Assembly (NCBI GenBank): GCA_017559685.1
Contig: JAFYQY010000007.1
Coordinates: 1 to 26,008, forward strand
Source: Alistipes sp.
Lineage (GTDB): Bacteria; Bacteroidota; Bacteroidia; Bacteroidales; Rikenellaceae
Length of the DNA stretch: 26,008 bases
Direction of reading: 5' to 3'
Part shown: positions 7,312 through 13,847 of the stretch, in pieces
How the letters are laid out: each line of letters begins with the position of its first letter
Position numbering within the stretch: the stretch's first letter is position 1
Made by a program: the position numbers and the translations under genes
Notes under the pieces: model-generated
The model's input: the letters and a program-made list of their open reading frames with translations, nothing else
Told to the model about the DNA's origin: nothing
Databases searched by the model: none

Positions 7312-8691
7312 ATGGCAGAGGCAAAAAAGGCTTATGTTTGTCGTGAGTGTGGCTACGATGCACCGAAGTGGCTCGGAAAGTGCCCTTCGTGTAAAGCGTG
7401 GAATACATTCGACGAGTTGGTCGTAGCGAAGAAGGGTAGCTCGGTGGCTGCGGCGGTCACTTCATCGGCTGTGCCGAAGGCTAAACCGCAACGAGTGCAG
7501 GATATCCAGACGGGTACAACAAAGCGCATCGATGTTGGGCAAAGCGAGGTCAATCGAGTGCTCGGTGGCGGTTTGGTACCTGGCTCGATTATCCTTGTGG
7601 GCGGTGAGCCAGGTATCGGAAAGTCAACCCTTGCCCTGCAACTCGCTCTGGCCGAGAATGGCTTGCGTACGCTCTACGTCTCGGGCGAGGAGTCGGCCGA
7701 GCAGATTAAGATGCGTGCCGAGCGATTGGGCATTCATAACGAGGAGTGCGTGGTCTATACCGAGACTCTGCTCGAGAATATCATTGCGCAGTGCGAGGCA
7801 ATCAAACCCGATATGGTGGTTGTCGATTCGATTCAGACCATCTATACCGACCTCGTCGATGCTTCGGCTGGAAGTGTATCGCAGATTCGTGAGTGTGCCT
7901 CTACGCTGTTGAAATACGCAAAGGGTAGCGGAACACCTGTATTTATAATTGGTCACATTACCAAGGAGGGTACTATTGCAGGCCCGAAGGTGCTAGAGCA
8001 TATCGTAGATGTTGTGTTGCAGTTCGAGGGCGACGGAAATAATACCTATCGCATTTTGCGAGGTATCAAAAACCGCTTCGGAGCAACCTTCGAGATTGGT
8101 GTGTTCGAGATGCTCGAGAAGGGCTTGCGCTCGGTTGAAAACCCTTCGGAGGTACTTCTCTCGCACTACGACGAGCCATTGTCGGGTATTGCAGTAGCGG
8201 CTACGGTAGATGGTATCCGTCCATATCTGCTCGAGGTTCAGGCGTTAGTCGGAACTGCGGCATACGGCACACCTCAGCGCAACGCTACGGGCTACGACTC
8301 TCGCCGTATGAATATGCTGTTGGCGATTTTGGAGAAGCGTGTGGGCTTGAAGATGTTCCAGAAGGATGTGTTCTTAAACTTTGCAGGTGGCTTTAAGGTC
8401 TCGGATACGGGTCTCGACTTGGCTGTTGTTGCAGCAGTATTGTCGTCGTATTTCGATCGCCCTATAAACGATGGTGTCGCTCTTGCGGGCGAGATTGGTC
8501 TTTCGGGCGAGGTGCGCCCTGCGCCACGTACCGAGCAGCGCATCAGCGAGGCGGCACGTCTCGGCTTCAAGAAGATTGTTGTCTCGGGCTATGCGGCATT
8601 GCCAAGCAAGAAGATTAAGGGCATCGAGGTTGTTCGAATAAATACAGTCGGCGAACTTGCTCGTCATCTCTTTTCGGGAGGGGTAGAGTAG
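7312..8691 (+). CDS. radA: DNA repair protein RadA
   Basis: RadA (Sms) is a RecA-like ATPase that drives branch migration of recombination intermediates. The 459-residue product has an N-terminal C4 zinc finger (C10, C13, C24, C27), a Walker A loop GEPGIGKST (98-106), a Walker B VVVDSIQTI segment (about 169-177), the RadA signature KNRFG (253-257) and a C-terminal Lon-protease-like domain. The ATG at 7312 is chosen over the TTG three codons upstream because the protein then begins MAEAKKAYVC, as is normal for the family. It is the last gene of the dxr operon, 10 bases after rseP, and is followed by a strong terminator. Confidence 0.96.
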   Translation: MAEAKKAYVCRECGYDAPKWLGKCPSCKAWNTFDELVVAKKGSSVAAAVTSSAVPKAKPQRVQDIQTGTTKRIDVGQSEVNRVLGGGLVPGSIILVGGEPGIGKSTLALQLALAENGLRTLYVSGEESAEQIKMRAERLGIHNEECVVYTETLLENIIAQCEAIKPDMVVVDSIQTIYTDLVDASAGSVSQIRECASTLLKYAKGSGTPVFIIGHITKEGTIAGPKVLEHIVDVVLQFEGDGNNTYRILRGIKNRFGATFEIGVFEMLEKGLRSVENPSEVLLSHYDEPLSGIAVAATVDGIRPYLLEVQALVGTAAYGTPQRNATGYDSRRMNMLLAILEKRVGLKMFQKDVFLNFAGGFKVSDTGLDLAVVAAVLSSYFDRPINDGVALAGEIGLSGEVRPAPRTEQRISEAARLGFKKIVVSGYAALPSKKIKGIEVVRINTVGELARHLFSGGVE

Positions 8692-8711
8692 TCCGATACA
8701 TAGTAAATAGT

Positions 8712-8741
8712 AAGAGCCACCGCATGCGGTGGCTCTTTTTG
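8712..8741 (+). terminator. Strong intrinsic terminator after radA
   Basis: AAGAGCCACCGCA / TGCGGTGGCTCTT is a perfect 13-bp palindrome (8712-8737) followed by TTT and G on the plus strand. It ends the dxr-rseP-radA operon. The same hairpin lies 25 bases beyond the stop codon of the convergent acyltransferase gene. It may terminate that gene too, although the minus-strand tail is less T-rich. Confidence 0.85.
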
Positions 8742-8762
8742 TTATAAGGTAATTAACATTCT

Positions 8763-9719
8763 TTATAGATATTTATTTATAATAGGTATACTCTTAATTG
8801 TCTTTTGAATGCACCATGATACAACAATACTTATAATGGTTGTTAATACGAAAATGATAAATCCATATACTATTGGAGAATAGTTGTTTGGTACTATGCG
8901 TAAGAGACATTGGAATATTAAAGGGTGTGTCAAGTATATAAACATTGATAAATTACCAATTGATTGCAACCAAATGATATATTTCTTGCTCCATTCTATA
9001 ATACTCCAAATTGCAAAAAATGCAACTAAAGGCATCAATGGCTTAATGACTATGTTTATGGAGTCCATAAATATCAAGATACTACATCCTGCAAATAAAA
9101 GTACGATTAACCAACGATATATATTACGTTTTGGTAGCTGTATTTGTGATGTGATAATACCGAGTCCCGCAAAGTAGATACCTTGAATAATAGCAATATC
9201 TTGTGTGTAGGCGTGAAAAGCAAAGAAGGTAACTACAATTAATGATATTGCAATCATTGCATATCGAACAGCCTTACTTGCTATGATATATACATCTCGA
9301 ATAAGCATTGAAAAGAAAAATGCAGGCATAAACCATAGATACATATATCCGGTTGTTTCTTTTAGCAAAGAGTGTCCTCCTAGAAAAAATGCCTTAGCAG
9401 TTTCGGTAGGGGAAAATGTTGTATCAAAGAGCATGTGATAGAATATGATTTGCACTACAAAAAATGCGAGGTACCAAAACCATATTTTACCACTACGTTT
9501 TGCAAAATTATGCCATGTTGGAACTTTTGCAATATAGAACCACGGAAGAATGAAAAATATGAGGACATGAAATGAGTATAAATAGTCATATAGTCCAGGT
9601 ATATTTTTAGTTAAAATAGAATTGTGTCCTAATATAATTAACATGGCAAGAAAGCCTTTCATGATATTGGAGGAGTCTCGTTGAATAGTTGAATACCCCC
9701 CCCCATGTATTGCTAACAT
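8763..9719 (-). CDS. Acyltransferase 3 family integral membrane protein (probable surface-polysaccharide O-acyltransferase)
   Basis: The 318-residue, very hydrophobic protein has about nine or ten membrane helices and the Acyltransferase_3 landmarks: R14-D15 before an IMKGFLAMLIILGH segment with the conserved His at 32, and SFHVLIFFILPWF with His at 51. Such proteins usually acetylate surface glycans from the membrane. The ATG at 9719 is preferred over a TTG at 9731. Codons 6-8 are a run of nine G residues (9704-9696 on this strand), so one-base slippage would shift the frame early. The gene is clearly more AT-rich than its neighbours, and no related glycan genes surround it, which suggests horizontal acquisition. 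No clear promoter box is seen; it may be read through from panB. Confidence 0.82.
   Translation of the reverse strand: MLAIHGGGYSTIQRDSSNIMKGFLAMLIILGHNSILTKNIPGLYDYLYSFHVLIFFILPWFYIAKVPTWHNFAKRSGKIWFWYLAFFVVQIIFYHMLFDTTFSPTETAKAFFLGGHSLLKETTGYMYLWFMPAFFFSMLIRDVYIIASKAVRYAMIAISLIVVTFFAFHAYTQDIAIIQGIYFAGLGIITSQIQLPKRNIYRWLIVLLFAGCSILIFMDSINIVIKPLMPLVAFFAIWSIIEWSKKYIIWLQSIGNLSMFIYLTHPLIFQCLLRIVPNNYSPIVYGFIIFVLTTIISIVVSWCIQKTIKSIPIINKYL
9696..9704. repeat. Poly-G/poly-C tract of nine bases inside the acyltransferase start region
   Basis: Nine consecutive C on the plus strand encode Gly6-Gly8 of the acyltransferase. With eight G the frame reaches TGA at a point overlapping the in-frame ATG of Met20; with ten G it reaches TAA within about 40 codons. 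Homopolymeric G tracts of this length are known slipped-strand mutation sites in other bacteria; switching here is inference. Confidence 0.8.
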
Positions 9720-9734
9720 ATTGATAATCAATAT
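9718..9734 (-). promoter_or_regulatory. Palindrome overlapping the acyltransferase start codon
   Basis: ATATTGAT-T-ATCAATAT on the minus strand is an 8-bp perfect inverted repeat with a single-base centre. Its last bases include the AT of the start codon ATG at 9719. It could be a repressor operator or a weak mRNA stem that hides the start. Confidence 0.4.
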
Positions 9735-9750
9735 TTTGTGTTAAAAGAGT

Positions 9751-9782
9751 AATGATGCAAAAAAATGTTTTTTTGCATCATT
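9751..9782. repeat. Perfect 15-bp inverted repeat between panB and the acyltransferase
   Basis: AATGATGCAAAAAAA and its exact complement face each other across a 2-base centre. It starts 15 bases after the panB stop codon on the minus strand. The stem is long enough to terminate panB transcription, but its T tract is inside the stem rather than after it, so it is not a classical terminator. It could also be a protein-binding site or an end of the transferred acyltransferase segment. Confidence 0.55.
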
Positions 9783-9797
9783 ACAAATAAATCTTGT

Positions 9798-10613
9798 TTA
9801 GTACTGCTCCTTCTCGTTAGGGAACTCGCACGACTTAACATCCTCCACATAGTGCGAAATCGCCTCGCTCATAATTGTGTGAAGGTCGGCATAACGACGC
9901 AAGAAGCGTGGCGAAAAGCCCTTGTTGATGCCGAGCATATCGTGTACAACCAATACCTGACCGTCGCAAGCAGCGCCTGCGCCAATGCCGATTGTAGGAA
10001 TCGACAACTCCTTCGATACTCGAGCTGCCAAAGCTGCTGGAATCTTCTCCAAAACGATAGCGAAGCAACCAGCCTCCTCCAACAACTTTGCATCACGCAC
10101 CAACTTCTCGGCCTCAGCCTCCTCCTTAGCACGTACGCTGTATGTTCCGAACTTGTGGATAGACTGCGGTGTAAGTCCGAGGTGTCCCATAACAGGAATA
10201 CCTGCCGCCAAAATACGCTTTACAGAGTCGAGAATCTCCTCGCCACCCTCCATCTTTACAGAGTCGGCACCGGTCTCCTTCATAATGCGAATAGCCGAGT
10301 CGAGTGCCGCCTGAGAGTCGCTCTGATATGTTCCGAAAGGCATATCGCACACAACCAATGCACGCTCCACGGCACGAACTACCGACGATGCGTGGTATAT
10401 CATCTGGTCGAGTGTGATAGGTAGGGTAGTCTCCCAACCCGCCATTACGTTAGCTGCCGAATCGCCTACGAGAATAACATCTACGCCTGCGCCATCGACA
10501 ATCTTCGCCATCGAATAGTCGTATGAGGTGAGCATCGAAATCTTCTCACCACGATCTTTCATCTCCTTGAGTCGCAACGTAGTTACGGCTCTTACTTTGC
10601 TCTCTACTGACAT
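9798..10613 (-). CDS. panB: 3-methyl-2-oxobutanoate hydroxymethyltransferase
   Basis: PanB (ketopantoate hydroxymethyltransferase) adds a hydroxymethyl group from 5,10-methylene-THF to alpha-ketoisovalerate in pantothenate and CoA synthesis. The 271-residue TIM-barrel protein shows the family landmarks: [35 protein letters not shown] N-terminal half with the metal-binding D residues, [18 protein letters not shown], and [20 protein letters not shown] near residue 210. Its length matches E. coli PanB (264). It follows ppa by 19 bases on the same strand and is probably cotranscribed with it. panC and panD are not in the window. Confidence 0.96.
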   Translation of the reverse strand: MSVESKVRAVTTLRLKEMKDRGEKISMLTSYDYSMAKIVDGAGVDVILVGDSAANVMAGWETTLPITLDQMIYHASSVVRAVERALVVCDMPFGTYQSDSQAALDSAIRIMKETGADSVKMEGGEEILDSVKRILAAGIPVMGHLGLTPQSIHKFGTYSVRAKEEAEAEKLVRDAKLLEEAGCFAIVLEKIPAALAARVSKELSIPTIGIGAGAACDGQVLVVHDMLGINKGFSPRFLRRYADLHTIMSEAISHYVEDVKSCEFPNEKEQY

Positions 10614-10632
10614 AGTTTTCTACCTCCGCAGA

Positions 10633-11310
10633 TTAAACGTGACGCAAAATCTCATCCAAACCGTTGAAGTGGTTCTTGTAGTCCTCCAACGAACGAGAGA
10701 TAACCTCGTAAGCCTCCTCACGACCAAATACATCGGTAATCTCGACCTTCTTCTGTGACTCCGAATCCGGCATATCCTTGTAGGTGAGGAAGTAGTGCTT
10801 CAAACGGTTGATAACACCCTTTGGCAACTCCGAAATATCGTTGTAGCCGCTGTAGGTTACGTCGTGACGCAATACGGCAATAATCTTGTCGTCTGCCTCG
10901 TTGCCATCCAACATACGGAAACCACCGATAGGACGAACGTTTACGATGATATCGCCGTGTGCGATGTCTCGCTCGGTCAATACGCAGATATCGAGTGGAT
11001 CGCCGTCACCAACGATATCTTTACGATTTGTCTGCTTCATACAGTACTCTGCTACGCTCTCGCCACAAAAGCTCTGTGGAACGAAGCCGTAGAGTGCAGG
11101 AATGACGTTCGAATACTTTTGCGGGCGGTCGATTTTGAGGTAACCGCTAACCTTGTCCAACTCGTACTTTACAGTGTCGGTAGGTACCATTTCGATGAAT
11201 GCGGTAATTACTTCGGGAGCCTTCTCGCCCACCTCAATACCGTGCCAAGGGTGCGACTTATAGCGCAAACCCATCAATCGTGCAATAGGATCATTAATTT
11301 TGTTTCCCAT
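10633..11310 (-). CDS. ppa: Inorganic pyrophosphatase (family I)
   Basis: This cytoplasmic enzyme hydrolyses pyrophosphate to two phosphates and so pulls biosynthetic reactions forward. The 225-residue protein contains the family I signature DGDPLD (102-107), preceded by Y73-GFVPQ and followed by E138-ADDKI, which carry metal-binding acidic residues. It is somewhat longer than the E. coli enzyme (about 175), with extra N- and C-terminal residues, as in other Bacteroidota sequences. It lies 35 bases after a phosphoesterase gene and 19 bases before panB on the same strand. No TAnnTTTG box is visible in the short upstream gap, so it may be read from the phosphoesterase operon or from a promoter inside the preceding gene. 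Confidence 0.95.
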   Translation of the reverse strand: MGNKINDPIARLMGLRYKSHPWHGIEVGEKAPEVITAFIEMVPTDTVKYELDKVSGYLKIDRPQKYSNVIPALYGFVPQSFCGESVAEYCMKQTNRKDIVGDGDPLDICVLTERDIAHGDIIVNVRPIGGFRMLDGNEADDKIIAVLRHDVTYSGYNDISELPKGVINRLKHYFLTYKDMPDSESQKKVEITDVFGREEAYEVISRSLEDYKNHFNGLDEILRHV

Positions 11311-11345
11311 AATATAATTTAATTTGTGTCTCTATTCTTAAGTCA

Positions 11346-13838
11346 TTAGTCAATGTGCAACGCATAGGTCATATCGGTGCCTTCGGTTATCTTCGAGCAC
11401 TTGTAGACATTGCCCTTGCGGTCGGTTGCACGAACCTCAATCTTAGCGTTCTTATTCTTGAGTTTATATTTCCATAATTGGTAGCAATGTTTGTAATACA
11501 AACCACCGTTATTCATTCCGAGGTAGCCGCAGAGAATGCCTATCGACCAAAAATCTCGTCCACACTCTGTTCCTGCAGGCACTCGCTTAGGATCGTCGTA
11601 GGTGAAGCTTCCGATAAGTTCCTCGAACGCCACTTTTCCGTGATGCGTCGCAAGGCTCGCCATCTTTCCTGAATAGACGCCATCCTCGTACACTTCGACT
11701 TTCCAAGCACTATCTGAATTAAATACGTTAGCCAAAAGAATATCCTCGTCGTAGCCAAACTGGTAGTAACCCTTTGTGCCGTTACTATTCGAACCGTTAG
11801 TAGGAATAGGCGCTCCCGTAATCGCATTTCCACGATGGAGTCGTATCTGATAATCTCGAGAGTCCATACCCTCGGAATATCCCTTCCAATACCAATCTTT
11901 GATTGTATTGCCGTCGAAGTGGTACACGCCGTAACCATTAGGCACACCGTCGCCGTTGATGTTACTTGTCCAGCTCGCTCCGTCTACGGCCGCCTGAGCG
12001 TGCTCGTAAATCTTCTTGTGAGTAGAACTGCTTACAAGCGAGTGGTCGTAGTTGCGCATATAGTGGAGGTGACCCGATAATATGTGCACCTCGGCAAATT
12101 CGTCGAGCAGAGAAAGCACCTCCTGCTTGTACGAGCCGTCGCCAATCTTACCGTTGTTGTATATCGGAATGTGTACGCACAAAACAACAACCTTATCCTT
12201 TGGTACAACCGCCAAATCTTGCTTCAACCAATTGTATTGCTCCTCGCTGAAAGCTGTGCTGTATACCGAAGCGTCGTTGTTGATTGACCACTGAATATCT
12301 CGCATACCCACGATATGAGCATCACCACGGTTGAACGAGTAGTTGATAGGACCAAAGGTCTCCTCGAACAAGCGCTGAATATTGAGATTGAGCTCTCTTG
12401 GGGTGTTTCCTGCAACAGGATGCTTTGATGTCATATAGCAGTTGTCGTGGTTGCCCATAACCTGGAATATCGGCATACCCATCTTGTCGGCGTGCATTGC
12501 ATCACGCATCTTCGGCAGAATGGTGTATGTCAAGTCGGTCGAGCCCATCGAGATTACATCGCCCAAAGTGATACCATAGCAAGGCTTGCCGAGGTTTGAT
12601 GTGTACTCCTTAAGTTCTGGTGCAACCTCTGTCGAGAAACGCTCTATATGGTGATCTTTACTTGTCTGTGGGTCGGCAAGTCCGAAGAGCATAAACTCGG
12701 TCTCCTTACCGCCAGGCAGCCTATCCAATGTGAAATCAAACCACTCCGAGAAACCTGGGTAGCTCTTGAAAAAGCAAGGCAATCCATACTTGTTGGTCGG
12801 AATTTGGTACTCTGCAGGTACCGAAATAAATACATACCACGCATCCTGCGAAATATTTATCGAGTAGAAGCCCTGGTCATCGGTTTGTACAACCGAGAAA
12901 CCGTCACTAACTGCTACACCTGCGATAGGGTTGCCGTTAGTCTCACGAACGTAGCCCTTGATGGTAGAGAAGTAGTGGCGGAACGAATCCTCCTCGATAG
13001 GTAGTGGCTGTAGAGTACCTGTTGTATTCTGCTCAAAAGTTATAGGTTTCTGTTCGTGAATAGAGTTCGGCTTAATGGTGTTTGCGTTCCAACGCATCTT
13101 CATCGTCGCACCATTCACGGTGGTAAACACTATGTTGCAAGTTCCGAGGTTTGTTGCCGGTACAACGATTGTGAATACATTTTCCTCCTTGGTTGATAGA
13201 GTATAGCCCTCAGGAAGGTGGTAGGTGATAGATGTCGATGTGTTCGATGTCGGGGTTATGGTCGACGTCGGCATATAGAGCGAAAATTCGCCCGAAAGAC
13301 GTTTGCCACTCTCCGAGGTTACGGTTATCGAAGCGATCTTGACGCCCTCGGCCTTTGCGTTCATCTTCAATCGAAGCAGGCCGACTAAGGTGCTGAAAGG
13401 AATAGAGCCTTTGTCATCCTTTGCATATCCACACATCGGAACTAACCCCTTCTCGAAGGCGTTCTCGTCGTGGTATTGGTCTCCCTGGAATGTGATTTTT
13501 GCGTTGTCGCCGTTAATTTCGCAGTCGTGAGGGTAGAGTATGCTGCAAGGAAATTTTAATTCGTTGTTTCCGAACGAGAATGTAGCCTTCTGAGCCGAAG
13601 ATTTGTCAATCTCAATAGCCTCGGAGACAATGCCGTTTGCCAAAATACGGTCATCCTCATTCCATACCACAGGGTATCTATCGCCATATATATTCCCAAG
13701 CGAAACTCGGGATACGGATGGCAAGAGTACGGTTAGCTTGCTATCTGCCGTGTTGGGTTGATCCACATCTGAACCACCAACATTGCAGGATAGGCAAAGC
13801 ATAATAGCCGATAGGCCTATGGTAAGAATCTTTTTCAT
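11346..13838 (-). CDS. Lipoprotein metallophosphoesterase with fimbrillin-like N-terminal domain
   Basis: The 830-residue protein begins with a lipoprotein signal peptide (lipobox ending at Cys18). Residues about 33-270 look like the beta-sandwich of the fimbrillin superfamily (VVWNEDDRI near 57-65, FPCSILYP near 96-103). A MetallophosN-type domain follows (about 292-375; IKGYVRETNGNPIAGVAVSD), then the catalytic core: D389-P-Q391, GD427, GN463-H-D465, H556 and GHLH 589-592, and a MetallophosC-type domain to the end. Motif I is D-P-Q rather than D-x-H. It is probably an outer-membrane lipoprotein. Substrate is unknown. It lies 9 bases after a paralogue at 13848-16484 with which it shares long identical DNA stretches in the core, so the pair arose by duplication. 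Confidence 0.88.
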   Translation of the reverse strand: MKKILTIGLSAIMLCLSCNVGGSDVDQPNTADSKLTVLLPSVSRVSLGNIYGDRYPVVWNEDDRILANGIVSEAIEIDKSSAQKATFSFGNNELKFPCSILYPHDCEINGDNAKITFQGDQYHDENAFEKGLVPMCGYAKDDKGSIPFSTLVGLLRLKMNAKAEGVKIASITVTSESGKRLSGEFSLYMPTSTITPTSNTSTSITYHLPEGYTLSTKEENVFTIVVPATNLGTCNIVFTTVNGATMKMRWNANTIKPNSIHEQKPITFEQNTTGTLQPLPIEEDSFRHYFSTIKGYVRETNGNPIAGVAVSDGFSVVQTDDQGFYSINISQDAWYVFISVPAEYQIPTNKYGLPCFFKSYPGFSEWFDFTLDRLPGGKETEFMLFGLADPQTSKDHHIERFSTEVAPELKEYTSNLGKPCYGITLGDVISMGSTDLTYTILPKMRDAMHADKMGMPIFQVMGNHDNCYMTSKHPVAGNTPRELNLNIQRLFEETFGPINYSFNRGDAHIVGMRDIQWSINNDASVYSTAFSEEQYNWLKQDLAVVPKDKVVVLCVHIPIYNNGKIGDGSYKQEVLSLLDEFAEVHILSGHLHYMRNYDHSLVSSSTHKKIYEHAQAAVDGASWTSNINGDGVPNGYGVYHFDGNTIKDWYWKGYSEGMDSRDYQIRLHRGNAITGAPIPTNGSNSNGTKGYYQFGYDEDILLANVFNSDSAWKVEVYEDGVYSGKMASLATHHGKVAFEELIGSFTYDDPKRVPAGTECGRDFWSIGILCGYLGMNNGGLYYKHCYQLWKYKLKNKNAKIEVRATDRKGNVYKCSKITEGTDMTYALHID

Positions 13839-13847
13839 TCTTTAGTT

